Shown here: positions 25,568 to 37,557 of the stretch, piece after piece | Layout of the letters: the number at the start of each line of letters is the position of its first letter | How positions within the stretch are numbered: position 1 is the stretch's first letter | Origin: Elmis aenea | Taxonomy: Eukaryota; Arthropoda; Insecta; Coleoptera; Elmidae | Length of the DNA stretch: 64,000 nt | Reading direction: 5' to 3' | Assembly: GCA_947652605.1 (NCBI GenBank) | Contig: OX393577.1 | Location: 58,056,108 to 58,120,107 of the forward strand | Position numbers and translations under genes: made by a program | Notes under the pieces: model-generated | The model's database searches: none | Told to the model about the DNA's origin: nothing | What the model saw: the letters and a program-made list of their open reading frames with translations, nothing else

Positions 25568-26665
25568 CAGGGTGTTTCAGACCACCCGTACCAGCACTTT
25601 TATTCGAAAATCCAAGGTCTGACAAAGACAAAATTTCATCATTTATGAAATTTTGCTATAACTTCTCTATTAGATTAGAACAAAATGTTATATAGGTTTT
25701 TTATACAGATTTTTATGCTTAATTGAAAAACAAAAGTACATTGTTTTAGCCATCTTGACTTTCGAGATATGGATTAAACATACATTTTTTTAAATGGAAA
25801 CCCTAGTTGACCATGATTTTATGTGAAAGAGTATTTTTTTAGCTTTACAAAAATATATAGTTTTATATATTTGTTGCAAAACATAACCGAGATATGGCCA
25901 ATTTTGTAAAAATTCGATCATCAATGTTTGCCATGATTTCGTAAACAAGTGATGTTTGCAATTATTAAACAACTAAACGTCATTTAGAAGTACATTTGTC
26001 AACTTTAAAGCAAATCCGGGTATTCTTTTGTATTTTATAATTGTGGTATTGTGAACATGGCTAAATTTGAACTTTTTGAAAAGTTTAATATGTTAGAATA
26101 TTACTTTGTAAGTGATAAAAACGTAGCAGTTGCTACAGAATTTACCTGGCAATGAGGTTTAGTTGTTTAATAATTGCAAACATCACTTGTTTACGAAATC
26201 ATGGCAAACTTTGTTGATCGAATTTTTACAAAATTGGCTATATCTCAGTTATTTTTTGCAAAAAATATATAAAACTATATATTTTTGAAAAGTTAAAAAA
26301 ATACTCTTTCACATAAAGTCATGGCCGACTGGGTTTCCATTTAAAAATATAAAAGTTTACTCCATATCTCGAAAGTCAAGATGGCTAAAAAAAAATACTT
26401 TTGTTTTTCAATTAAGCATAAAAATCTGTATAAAACCTATTTAACATTTTGTTCTAATTTAATAAATAGATAAGATACAGCAAATTTTCAAAAATTATGA
26501 AATTTCATTTTTCGTCTGTAGTGCAAAATGGAATCCGATAGAAAAGCTCTGATTGCATAGATGTTTTTTTCTCAAAAAAATTGCCCAAGAGACCGAAATC
26601 AGATTTTCACTATCTATTGCGGTAACCGAGATACCCCGTAAAACATTCGAATTTGGTCCACCCTG
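25568..26665. mobile_element. CAGGGTG-type foldback element, family B (fullest copy)
   Basis: TA flanks at 25,566-25,567 and 26,666-26,667; ends CAGGGTGTTTCAGACC and GGTCCACCCTG. Inner arms of about 370 bp are inverted copies (the AAATGGAAACC block, CTTTCGAGATATGG, ATCACTTGTTTACGAAATC), while the outermost 60-150 bp differ between ends. The centre has an open piece on the plus strand starting MAKFELFEKFNMLEYYF (26,057), like the first helix of a DUF4817-type transposase, ended by a stop. Partial relatives occur at 745-2,213, 31,690-31,910 and 49,225-49,708. Confidence 0.85.
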
Positions 26666-27302
26666 TACATACAAAAGCCACTTAATGTGTCGAGGTATCT
26701 CTTAGTTATTATAATTTTTATTGAATCAAGTATAATTTTTTGCAATGAATAGTTTATTACTCTTCAGTTGTACATATTTTACCCCCACTTAATCGATCTA
26801 ATTTGTTACTCAATAAGATTACTACAGACGAAAATGGTCTAGCATTTCTACAGGAGATCCCGCATTGAAAAAAAGGGATTTTTTAAATCATTCAAACCTG
26901 TTATATCTGATAGTGATATCCTATTGCCTATTGGTGGTATTATGTAAATCGTTGGCCACCACTGCTTTAAAAATACAATACAAAATTGTAATTGTATTTG
27001 CATCTGTAATCATTCTATTTGATGAGCTTTTGGGTACCGACATTAATTTTAATAATAAAAATTCAAATATTTCATTATAAAATTTATTAATAACAGTACA
27101 ATATGACTTTTTTGTAATCCCATTTTATTTTAAAAAAATAGCATTCATTAAAAAAGTATCAAACAACGCAATAAAGCACATTTTATATACAAATGAAAGA
27201 TAAACATAACAACTTATGACTAAAAGAACATTTCTTCAGTTATCAACATGAGAACATGACTAACAACACATTTACAAAGAATCAAAATAAATCAAATTCA
27301 TT

Positions 27303-27419
27303 TTAAGCGTCATTATCTGAAATTAAACAGATCTAAATGAGCATTCATTTCGATTCCCAAAAATGGTTGCAAGCCAAAAGGACAGTTATACTTAATATTA
27401 TCACTCTTTTGTTTTAAAT
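27303..27419 (-). pseudogene. Decayed fifth zinc finger of SPRTN-B
   Basis: After the in-frame stop at 27,420, the minus strand still reads NCPFGLQPFLGIEMNAHLDLF. Compared with the intact copy, the second zinc-binding Cys is now Gly and the last Cys is Phe. The finger is therefore broken and lies beyond the stop. Confidence 0.8.
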
Positions 27420-30400
27420 CTACGCAGCACCCTTACAATCTTCTTTAGAACTGACATTTTTGTTCAGCATTAGGGATTTTTTGTTTCTTAAATCGTTAAA
27501 TCCCATGATGCTACCACTTATAACTACACCACTTACTTTGACTGTTGGATTCTTATTACCCAAAACAGGAAAAAATGTTCTAATATCATTATTAGGCGGT
27601 CTAGGTCTATTCTTCTCCTTTGTCCCTTTATTCGGTTTATCAGGACTCTTTACCTGTAACATCAATGCATTTAATAGCATTACCATCAATCGTTTTTCAT
27701 CCTTGCATACACACAGAAATTTTTATAATAACAGGCCTCAGAACTTAATTTTTTAGCAAAAAAATGTAATAAAAACATTTTATGAGAAATTTTATACGGT
27801 AATCTATGCTTTGTTCGGACCGTCATGGCCCATGTTAAGACATGGAATAATAAAACAACATCAAATTTTTTAAACTCATAATAAAAGACGTTTAAAATTA
27901 TCCATAAACATACAAAAGATTTAATAAATGTAATTGTATAGTGAGTGGGTTATAAATAGGGGTGGGCGATATATCAATATATAATTTTGATATAGATTTT
28001 TTTTTTAGTTCACCAGTCTCTTTTTTCAGTTTTTTTACAAACTTGTTTAGCAGTGGCGTAGCGAGGGTAAGTGGCACCCGGGGCATATTATTTTTTTGAG
28101 CCCCCCCTCGTCTGTATTTTTATTGGAGTTTTTGAGTTTCAATTAAAATAATGTTATGTTGTATATAAATTGTTTCTGGGTTGGAACTTGGAACCCGATA
28201 AAGGAGGACAAAACTTCGGTTATGAAGAAACATTCGACGCGGTTCCAACCCGGAAACAACATACAGGGTTTGAAATTCGAGTTTAAGCATGGGGATCTCG
28301 CTTATTATAATAGCTAGAGTATAGGTTTAAATTTGGCAAAGTTGCTAATCGATGCTCATTGATAATCCAAAGAGAAATTGGAATTATCTCAAACAGTATC
28401 CGAAAAAATTTGGAAAAACTGGAAAATACGATTTTTGAAAATCGTCTGTAACTCCTTTGGAGTTTGAAATATTTTAAAAGTGTAAAAACATTGCCGGAGC
28501 AACTTTTTCATACAAATTGTTTTGAATTTTCAAAGGCTACTACCGATATTTTAGGTAAAATACTCGCAAATAATCATAAGAAACGAAATAACTTTAAAAA
28601 TATTATATTTAGACATAAAACATGCTTAATAACTTTAGAAGATAATTAAATTTTCTACAAGAAAATGTAAAAATATATAGGGTGTTCAATTTTTTTTAAA
28701 ATGACTTACATGCGTTTAAAGTTTAGCGAAATGGACCGAGTAAAACGAACACCCTGTATATTATTTTAAAGGTTTAACCAATCAACAATCACTATGACAT
28801 TATTGTCTAATAAATTACCAGAGTAAATTGCTCTGGTGTTGTTATGTTAATAAATATAAATATTTTTATGAAGGTCTGCATCTGTCAAAATTTTCAAAAA
28901 AACGTTAATAACTCAAAAACGGTTCATTTTAGACATAAACAACCTATAATATTTTTGAAAGAGAAAATAATTTTACATTCAAAAATTACAAAATATACAG
29001 GGTGTTTCAAATAAAAAAACAATGTTTGGTATCAGAGCGCAAAACAAAACACTGTGTATGGTTGAAAATAATTTTAGGTTATGTAGTAAATGATTACAAA
29101 CAACTTTTATATTTAACTTTTTTTAATATTCAATATTATTACTAATACTTATAACAGCTCTATCGAATAATTCGTCTTGGCTGGGACACCCTGTATAAAG
29201 ATTTATATTAAATTAAATTATTAATAACAATATTATATTTTTATTACCCGAAAATTAGCCACTATTCTCTTTAAAAAAATATAACGTGGGGGGGCGCTAT
29301 AAGAGTACTTAGTAGCAGGGCGCTAAGTACCCTAGGGCCGGCCCTGATAGTGGCAGCCATGCAGTCTGAGAAAGCATTGATAACCTTTAATACTACGATA
29401 CGTTACTTCTTAAAACCATACCAGTGCTATTTGGATATACTTTTAATTTATCAATAAATTATTTCACCTTAATGTAAGTTTTTCCACACGACCTACTGTT
29501 TTTGTTAATGTTACCGATTTTGCCTACATCACTTACTTTGACTGTTGGATTCTTATTGCCCAAAACAGGAAAAAATTTTCTAATATCATTATCAGGCGGT
29601 CTAGGTTTATTCTTCTCCTTTGTCCCTTTATTTGGTTTATCAGGACTCTTTACCTGTAACATCAATGCATTAATATTATTAACATTACCATCAACCGTTT
29701 TTCATTCTTGCATAAACACAGAAATTTATATAAAGTAGGCCTGAGGACTTTTATTTCTTTTTAACAAAAAAATTGAATAAAAACCATTTGAAGTGAAATT
29801 TTATACGGTAATCTATGCTTTGCTTAGACTGTCATGGCTGCCACTATGAGCACATGTTAAGACATGGAATAAAACAACATCAAATTCTTGAAAATCATAA
29901 TAAAAGACATTTAAAATTATCCATAAACATACAAAGGATTTATGAAACGTAATTGTATAGTGAGTGGGTTACAAACCTTTTATGACAGTTAAACTCAAAC
30001 GCTGCACACTAACATGTAAACGTAAAGGCAGCCTTGCAGTCTTGAGCAAAGCATAGATTATTTGGAAATACTTTTTATTTATTAATAAATTATTTCACCT
30101 TAATGTAAGTTCCTCCACACGTCCTAACATGCTCTGCCCACCATCTATCATACGGCCCTGGGGCTCTGTTCATAGCCTTTCGAACCATTCCAAAATACGG
30201 CTTCATTATTTGACAGGGACCATTACAGCGCCACCAATGTTGTTGGTACAATCGAACTTCATCATGAAAATCATGATATACAGTTATGTTGATGCCTAAA
30301 ACAACAAGTAATACACAATACATATCGACTTAAATGTACAAACAATACACATACCAGCTTCTGCATTGATTCGATACATATGTTTATGAAATTCTGGTCC

Positions 30401-30802
30401 ATGCCCATCTCTGTCTTTATTGTTATGTGTAACAAATAAATACGCATGGATCATTTCATGCAATAATGTTTCCACTAGATCTTTGCGTGGTCTTAATTTC
30501 AGCAAAGGTTTACTAAGTGTAATTTTGCAGATTCCTTGTCTGCTTTGATACAAACATCTACCAGCACTGCTCGTCATCCTTTTACTACTCCAATGAACAC
30601 TAACAGTGGCTAATGTGTTCCAAAAATATCTTTTATTAAATGTTGCAAACAACGTGAAGATATCCGGTATTGGATCAACCAATTTCCATGATGAGTCAAT
30701 CAGAGATTTTTTGGCGTTTTTATGTCCATTTTTTGTCTTATAAATTAAGCTGTTATTGTTATTACAGCTATTCACATTTGCTTCTTGTTTAAACAGGCTC
30801 AT
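27420..30802 (-). CDS. SPRTN paralogue (copy B), protease domain kept, C-terminus truncated
   Basis: Exons 30355-30802 (ATG) and 30099-30295 match exons 1-2 of the intact copy. They keep the HEMIH zinc site and the third ligand in DGHGPEF. Two altered exon-3 copies follow: 29468-29653, whose far end is fused to the last codons of an exon 2 (RSCGKTYIK), and 27420-27653, where about 270 codons between GFNDLRNKK and NVSSKEDCK are deleted. If all four are spliced the frame stays open for 354 residues. The product would have the DNA-protein crosslink protease domain but no SHP box and no UBZ fingers. One family-conserved Cys near CAGIC is now Gly-Arg context (SSAGRC). It may be a young paralogue or a pseudogene that has not yet lost its frame. 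Confidence 0.65.
27960..29346. mobile_element. Cluster of nested transposon fragments in intron 2 of SPRTN-B
   Basis: Compared with the intact copy, about 1.4 kb is extra here. It contains a CAGTGGCGTAGC end (28,052), a small hairpin (28,170-28,259, GGGTTGGAAC/GTTCCAACCC), a family C half element starting TA|CAGGGTTTGAAATTCGAG (28,264-28,540), a CAGGGTG pair (28,680-28,756), a lone end at 28,997, a family end GGCTGGGACACCCTG (29,180-29,194) and a GGGCCGGCCCTG edge at 29,334-29,346. Confidence 0.6.
29468..29653 (-). pseudogene. Chimeric exon: SPRTN exon 3 start fused to exon 2 end
   Basis: The minus strand starts after a normal acceptor (TTACAG) with VKSPDKPNKGTKE and runs to NINKNS. It then changes without a gap to RSCGKTYIK, the end of exon 2 (RTCGGTYIK in the intact copy), followed by the exon 2 donor GTGAAATAA. 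The frame is open for 62 codons. It marks the recombination junction of the duplication and may be spliced as part of copy B. Confidence 0.8.
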
Positions 30803-31147
30803 TTTCAACTAAAACATTCATTGAAAATAAATAAACATGAATTTAAGCACGGTTTATTAAACGTAAAATGTAGGTTTCCACGAGTTTTTACGCAGCACTT
30901 TATACAACGCGCTCCAAAGCAATATTAATGTGACGTCACATACCTTAAATTATTTGCAATTATTTGTGTTTCTGGTTACCACTAACACTAAACCATCACC
31001 ATTTCAAAACGTCCACTTTAGCGGGCTAGCTAAAGACGTAGCCGCATGAAAAGTTGGAACATTTAAATGTGGAATGTTAAAATCCGGAAAATGCACCGCT
31101 AGAATCATTTAAATTAGTGTTCTGTGATTTAAATCTTGAATCCTTCA

Positions 31148-31275
31148 ACGCTGGAATCATGAAGACGTCCGGATTTCCCCGGACATGTCCGGTTTTTATA
31201 CTTCGGCGGGGAAGTCCGGGCGGATTTTTAAAATGTGTCCGGATTTTCGATAAGTTTTTATAAAATAAAAAAATG
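31148..31275. repeat. GTCCGG-rich transposon fragment
   Basis: Several copies of GTCCGGATTT / CCGGACATGTCCGG lie within 110 bp of AT-rich DNA between the two SPRTN copies. This looks like a DNA-transposon edge. No second end was found. Confidence 0.35.
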
Positions 31276-31401
31276 CATAATTTTCATTGTCAGTGGAACA
31301 CCGTTAGTTTAATGTTAGTGTCATAGTGTGCAACAGTTGGCATTATTGTTGCTCATAGAAATTATGCTACATCGTTCAGAAACACCCTGTATATATATAT
31401 A

Positions 31402-32100
31402 CAGGATGGTCCACATAGAAGGGCCACTATTGGGATCTCGTAAACGGTAAGAGCTACAAAGAAGTTTAAATTAGACAAATTATTCCATTTTCGGAGACCG
31501 ATTCATTGAAGCTTTAATGTTTTTAAAAATTTCCATGGCGCGCTAGATGATCAACAAAAATCAAAATAGGCATTTTTTTTAATCGTTAATAACTCGGTTA
31601 TACTTGATGGTACAAAAATAGTTTTGGGGGAAAAGTTGTAGATTTTTTTACGCACTATAAAATGAAAACATTCATTTGTTTCAATATTGTTTCAATTCTT
31701 AGATGAATTACAAACTTGCATTTTTTTAAATGGAAACCCTAGTCGGCCATGACTTTATGAGAAAGAGTATTTTTTTAGCTTTTCAAAAATATATAGTTTT
31801 ATATATTTGTTGCAAAAAATAGCCGAGATATAGCCAATTTTGTAAAAATTTGATCATCAAAGTTTGCCATGATTTCGTTAACAAGTGATGTTTACAACAA
31901 TAACAGAGATTCGACACATTATCGATATGACAAAAAAGCACGTTTTTTTGTAATAACTCAAAAACCGGAAATAACAGAATATTTTTGAAAACGGTTCTGA
32001 GTTTGTCCCAAAAAAACTGCACATTTGGTAATTTTACCATTCTCTATCTTGAATATTAAGCGAGATACCAATGTAATCCCATCGAATTTGGACCACCCTG
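31402..32100. mobile_element. CAGGGTG-type element, mosaic of family H ends and family B core
   Basis: TA flanks at 31,400-31,401 and 32,101-32,102; left end CAGGATGGTCCACAT, right end ATTTGGACCACCCTG. The right arm (31,940-32,100) is the reverse complement of 55,873-56,040 in TAF1. The middle (31,715-31,900) matches family B. Another element end, AACACCCTG|TA, abuts on the left at 31,381-31,389. Confidence 0.7.
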
Positions 32101-32651
32101 TACAACATTTTTGTCTGAATTCAGTATACTTTTTAAAAACATGAATAGCTTATTACTTTCCATAGTTATACATATTTTATCCCACTTAATCAATTTAATT
32201 TATTACTTAATAACATTGCTACTGATAAAAATTGATTTTTTAAATTGATTTTATTAATTAAATCACTTAAATCATTCAAACCTGTTATTTCTGACATCCT
32301 ATTGGCATTATGTAAATCGTTGGACATCACTGCTTTAAAAATGAAATACTACATTGTAATTATATTTGCATCTGTAATCATTCTATTTGATGAGTTTTTG
32401 GGTACGGACATTAGTTTTAATAAAAAAGTTCGAATATTTCATAATAAAATTTATTAATAAGCAGTACAAAATGACTCTTTTGTCATCACATTTTATTTAA
32501 AAAAATTGTATTTATTAAAAAAGTATAAAACATAACGCGACTAAGCACATTTGGCATGCAAATAAAACTAAAACATAATAACTTATGACTAAAAGAAAAT
32601 TCCTTCAGTTATCAACATGAGAACATAACTAACAACACATTTACAAAGAAT

Positions 32652-35089
32652 TCAAAATTTAGTATCAAATTCATTTTGAACTTCATTATCTGAAATTAAA
32701 CACAGATCTAAATGAGCATTCATTTCGATTTCCAGAAACGGTTGCAAGCAAAAAGGACAGTTATACTTAATATTATCACTCTTTTGTTTTAACTCTATGG
32801 ATTCACTTGACGCAGCACCTTTACAATCTTCTTTAGAACTGACATTTTTTTCAAAGTCATTTTGGCTGCTAAAGACACCGTTCATGCAATCATCTAAATG
32901 AGCTGTCAATTCACTCTTAAGAATTTTTTTGTTGCACACTAGGCAGGAAACTTCACGTTCGGCTGCTCCTAAATCATGTTTAGATTCAATATCGGTACAC
33001 ATATTAGATAAACAAATTTCTACGTGATCATTTAGTTCCGCTGCTGAAATGAAAACGTCACACACAGGACATTCGCTTAAAGCATTATCACGAATTTTAT
33101 TAATGTCATTTATATTCGATCGACAAGCATCTAAATGTTTCCAGAATATTTTTTTATCTACTTCTTGGTGGCACTTATCACAAACTTTAGTACCTTGTTC
33201 TGAAATGGTGGGCACTGGTTTATCACATACGAAATCGGTATTAATTTCGTCAGCAAAATCTTTTAAGTTTAAGCAAGAGTCTAAATGAGAATTTACAATA
33301 TGAGGTGGAAACTGTGCAGAACAAACTGGACAACACACCAAACTTTCTGTTGCTTTTTCTAAATCAACTTTTGGTTTCTTACTAGGCGAACTTGGACTTT
33401 CCAAGGATGAACGTTTGTTGTCGTTTTGCGTATTATTAAATTTATTCAGCCAGTGATCTCGAACTTTAGTATAATCATTTCTCGTTGAGGGAGTTACGTT
33501 TGTTATTTGTTTCAAACTGTGCCCCGAACCAGCAAAAATAGCAGCAGACACCGGTTTTGTAATAGTAGCTGTTGGATGTATTTTAGTACTAGGCTTTTTG
33601 TTTATAACGAAGGTGCTGCTTGAATTCGCTACAGCATTAGGGGTTTTTTTGTTTCTTAAATCGTTAAATCCCATGATATTACCACTTATAACTTGATGGT
33701 TTGAAAGATCCGTCTTGTTGCTACTGTTTTTGTTAATGTTACCGATGTTGCCTACACCACCGCTTCCTTTGACTGTTGAATTGTTATTACCCAAATAATT
33801 CCTAATATCATTATCAGGATTGACCGGTTTATTTTGCTCCTTTGTTCCTTTATTCGGTTTATCAGGACTCTTTACCTGTAACATCAATGCATTTAATAAC
33901 ATTACCATCAACCGTTTTTCATTCTTGCATTAACACAAAAATTTACCTATATAAGAACAGGCCTCAGAACTTTTTATTTTTAAACAAAAAAAATTTATGA
34001 AAAACATTTTTTGAGAGAAATTCTATACGGCAATCTATGCTTTACTCGGACTGTCATGGCTGCTACTATGAGCACATGTTAAGACATGGAATAATAATTT
34101 TTACATTTTTTGATCAATCATAATAAAAGACGTTTAAAATGTTACATAAACATACAAAGGATTTAATAAACGTAATTGTATAGTGAGTGGGTTACAAATC
34201 TTTTATGATAGTTAAACTCAACCCAAACGCTGCACACTAATCTGTAAACATAGTGGCAGCCTTGCAGTCTGAGCAAAGCATAGATTACCTTTAATACTCC
34301 TTTAAACAATACCAGTGCTATTTGGAAATACTTTTTATTTATTAATAAATTATTTCACCTTAATGTAAGTTCCTCCGCACGTTCTAACATGCTCTGCCCA
34401 CCATCTGTCATATGGCCCTGGGGCTCTGTTCATAGCCCTTCGAACCATTCCAAAATACGGCTTCCTGTTTTGACAAGGACCATTACAGCGCCACCAATGT
34501 TGTTTGTACAATCGAACTTCATCATGAAAATCATGATATACAGTTATATTGGTACCTAAAACAACAAGTAATACACAATACATATCGACTTAAACATACA
34601 AATAATACACGTACCTGCTTCTGCATTTATTCTGAACATATGTTTATGAAATTCTGGTCCATGTCCGTCTCGGTCTTTATTGTTATGCGTAACAAATAAA
34701 TAAGCGTGGATCATTTCATGCAATAATGTTTCCACAAGATCTTTGCGTGGTCTTAATTTCAGCAAAGGCTCACTAAGTGTTATTTTGCACATTCCATGTC
34801 TGCCTTGATACGAACATATACCAGCACATGTCGTCATCCTTTTACTCCAATTAACACAAACAGTGACCAATTTGTTCCAAAAATATCTGTCATTAAATGC
34901 CACAAACAACGTGAAGATATTGGGTGTTGGATCAACCAATTCCCATGATGGGTCAATCAGAGATTTTGTGTCGTTTTTATGTCCATTTTTTGTCTTATAA
35001 ATTAAGCTGTTATTATCACTGTTCACATTTGCTTCGTGTTCAAACTGCTGCTGAAGCAATAATGCCATCTTGTAATCCGACAGACTCAT
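32652..35089 (-). CDS. SPRTN: SprT-like DNA-dependent metalloprotease Spartan (intact copy)
   Basis: Three exons: 34615-35089, 34359-34555 and 32652-33875, giving 631 residues. ATG is at 35089 (MSLSDYKMALLLQQQ, like the N-terminus of known SPRTN). The SprT domain has the zinc site HEMIH at residues 124-128 and the third His at 143 in DGHGPEF, with the usual 15-residue spacing, then the WWRCNGPC...CGGTYIK zinc-binding segment. FAGSGHSL at 338-345 fits the p97-binding SHP box. The family's single C-terminal ubiquitin-binding finger is here five fingers, each C-x2-C-x11-H-x3-C: 406-425, 456-475, 493-512, 535-554 and 597-616. SPRTN cuts proteins crosslinked to DNA during replication, recruited by ubiquitin. 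The gene lies head-to-head with HIGD1A, about 650 bp apart. Confidence 0.93.
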
Positions 35090-35198
35090 TTTCAATTAAA
35101 AAAAACATTTACAATTATAAACATGAATATCAGCACGGTTTATTACACGTAAAATGTAGGTTTCCACCACGTTTCCACGAGTTTAATTGAGACTTAAC

Positions 35199-35243
35199 AG
35201 TGTTCTGTGGATTTAACAAGGTGACACTAACCACAGAACACTA
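35199..35243. repeat. Small hairpin between SPRTN and HIGD1A
   Basis: AGTGTTCTGTGG is mirrored by CCACAGAACACT with a 21-bp spacer. It lies in the shared upstream region of the two divergent genes. It may be chance, a transposon relic or a regulatory element. Confidence 0.4.
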
Positions 35244-35741
35244 CACTAACTTTAACTTGCTTTAACTGTCAGTCAACAATTCAACATCGTGCATATTGCA
35301 TATGCAACTACAATTTAAAAGGCGAGTAGTGCAATTGTCTCGTGAATAAACGTCAAATAATAGTTCTTTTGTCTCAGGTTAAAATGTTAAATATTGTGAA
35401 ATCTTCTTTTAATTCTTAGTTGTTCCCGAGTAATTCTAATCTAAATGTCGAATTTCTAATATTAAATTTTTGCGGCTACAAAAGTATATTAGGTAAGTAA
35501 TGCATTTTTCTATGTAGGTCATTATCATCGTTCTGACCATAGAACAGTTCTGACTTCATTGAATTCCCCTTCCACAGCATATGACGATCATAGCACGTTT
35601 ATGAATTGCGTCAGTCCAAGGCCATAATTTTCCAAATGTTAAAATTCATAGTCTTGTGATACCTTATCCAACGAACAAGCTAAGGATCAGTCCGCGGTAA
35701 TTTTTTTGTGTGACCTAGACAACCTTTAGTTTTAGCCAACC

Positions 35742-36978
35742 ATGTCCCTACGTGAGTAGTTATATTTCCCCATTTATTTTTAATTTTTGTTTAATTAAAA
35801 TCCTTGTTATTATTTATATAACAATCATTATGTAAAATTTGCATTACCTTTTTGTTAATCCAACGTGATTACTTAATGTAATTAAAATGATGTGGAATAT
35901 GCATATATATTTTTTATAGCAGCAACCATGTCGGAACCAAAGATCTTCACATATGAAGATGAATCTCATGCAGACAAATTAGCAAGAAAATCAAAAGAAA
36001 TGCCCTTTTTTCCAATTGGTATGTATACTTGGAAGTTTTAGTTTGTACAGATATGTACCTGATTTAATTATTACAAAATTACATAACAAATAATAGAATG
36101 AAGTCGTGAACTTTTTCAAGAATTGCAGTAAATAAATGCTAAATTTAAACATCTTGCAATTATGTACTCATATTATTAAGTAAAAGAAAGCAATATGTTT
36201 CTTATTTGCCTAAACTTTGTGATATTTTTAAGTATTAATATATTGATGTTTATTATGCACTGTTTAAGTATAAGAAAACAAATTGTTTGTTAACTTTGCT
36301 ACACCTAATTAAAACTTGCCAAGACAATTTTATTTAAATATGAGAAACTTTTTCAAATCACATCAATTTAGTAATAAAACTCCCATGTAATGACTCATTA
36401 CAAATCATTTATCAACATTGATGTGATAAGATTTATTAAGTTAATAGATGTTACAACACTGTGTTCTGTTTTGATGAGTGACATTTGTCTATAAAAATGT
36501 GTGAACAGTTTACTAGTAAATAAACGATGACACGTTTCAATTTTTTATATTGCGTATTGTTTAATCAATTATGCAAAATTTGCAGCCGTAGAATCTAATA
36601 AATGTTTAAAGAGTTTAAATTGCCATTTTGCACTGTAAATTATTTACAGATTTTATTCCAAATACTGCAATGGACTTTCAAATTAATTTTTTTTTTTTAA
36701 ATTTTAATTTGTTTTTGAATGTGTTCTACATTTTAAACTGTTTTTTTATTGGCTTTCTGTGATTTTCATTCAAATATGTTACAGGTATAGCAGGCTTAAT
36801 AGCAGCATGTGGATTTGGTGCTTACAAGTTCAATAAACGAGGAAAAATGAGTCCTAGCGTATTTTTAATGCAGCTTCGTGTAGGAGCTCAAGGAACAGTT
36901 GTAGGTGTATTAACATTAGGACTTATATACACAATGGCAAAACAACATCTTTTTAATGAAAAGAAGACAACAAATTAG
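35742..36978 (+). CDS. HIGD1A: HIG1 domain family member 1 (hypoxia-induced gene 1 type, mitochondrial inner membrane)
   Basis: Main exons are 35928-36018 (ATG, MSEPKIFTYEDE) and 36785-36978 (TAG 36976-36978), giving 94 residues. The HIG_1 domain shows PFFPIGIAGLIAACGFGAYKF, RGKMSPSVFLMQLRVGAQG and GLIYTMAKQ, with two membrane spans joined by a basic loop, as in HIGD1A. Proteins of this family bind and stabilise cytochrome c oxidase and supercomplexes. An upstream ATG at 35742-35744 is followed after 10 nt by GTGAGT. Spliced to the AG at 35921-35922 it adds MSLP-T in frame before the second ATG (98 residues). The neighbouring AG at 35918-35919 would break that frame. The start is therefore a choice between 35,742 and 35,928. 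Confidence 0.9.
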
Positions 36979-37251
36979 CAAAGATTACAAAAAACTTATA
37001 GTTTAGATAATTTATTGTGATTCGTATAAGTTATTTATTATACGTAGAAGTATTTGATATGAAATAACTGTTACCATGAAAAGTTTAATTACGTACACGT
37101 TGACAAAAATACATTTGTAAGTTTAACTGCTTTATAGCATCGCAATACTCTTTAAGTCTAAATTCCATATTTTTTTAGCAAAATTCTGTAATTTTAAGTA
37201 TTTATAAAACACTCATTAATTTAGTATGAATTATTCGTTGATTTGTTTGTC

Positions 37252-37257
37252 AATAAA
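37252..37257 (+). terminator. Candidate polyadenylation signal of HIGD1A
   Basis: AATAAA 274 bp after the HIGD1A stop. The aprataxin gene converges from the other side and its stop lies about 300 bp further on. Confidence 0.5.
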
Positions 37258-37557
37258 TATATTTATTTTTGAAGGAAAGTATGTTTTATTTACCAGTACA
37301 TATTTCTTATCATAATCTCCGAAGTTGATGTGGAACAATTTTGATTGATATTAAATTTGCTTTTATTATGGTTTCTTTATTAGAAAACACAACAATAATT
37401 ACATCTTAACATTATAGTTCAAATTAAATAAAACAAAAACAATTGCAGACTTGTTTCCAGCAGTTTTTTATGTGTATGTGAACTAATGCTTGGTTACAAA
37501 TCCTATTTACACTTGAGGGTTTTCACTGCAGCACTGCTTGTAAATAATAAAAAGAAG

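Larger units (their letters stand above)
26700..30840 (-). repeat. Left unit of the SPRTN tandem segmental duplication
   Basis: This unit parallels 32,130-35,150. The downstream flanks match (26,870-27,090 with 32,260-32,480, including CATTCAAACCTGTTAT and TTTGATGAG). Exon 3 pieces, intron 2 (GTATAGTGAGTGGGTTA at 27,937, 29,955 and 34,178), exon 2 and exon 1 all match in order. The left unit contains intron 2 twice and exon 3 twice, as unequal recombination would give. Confidence 0.85.

Noticed and set aside
27460..27756. Plus-strand frame with repeated LFSFVPLFGLSG, also at 29,502-29,738
   Set aside because: It is the complement of the repeated SPRTN exon 3 start; the real coding is on the minus strand.
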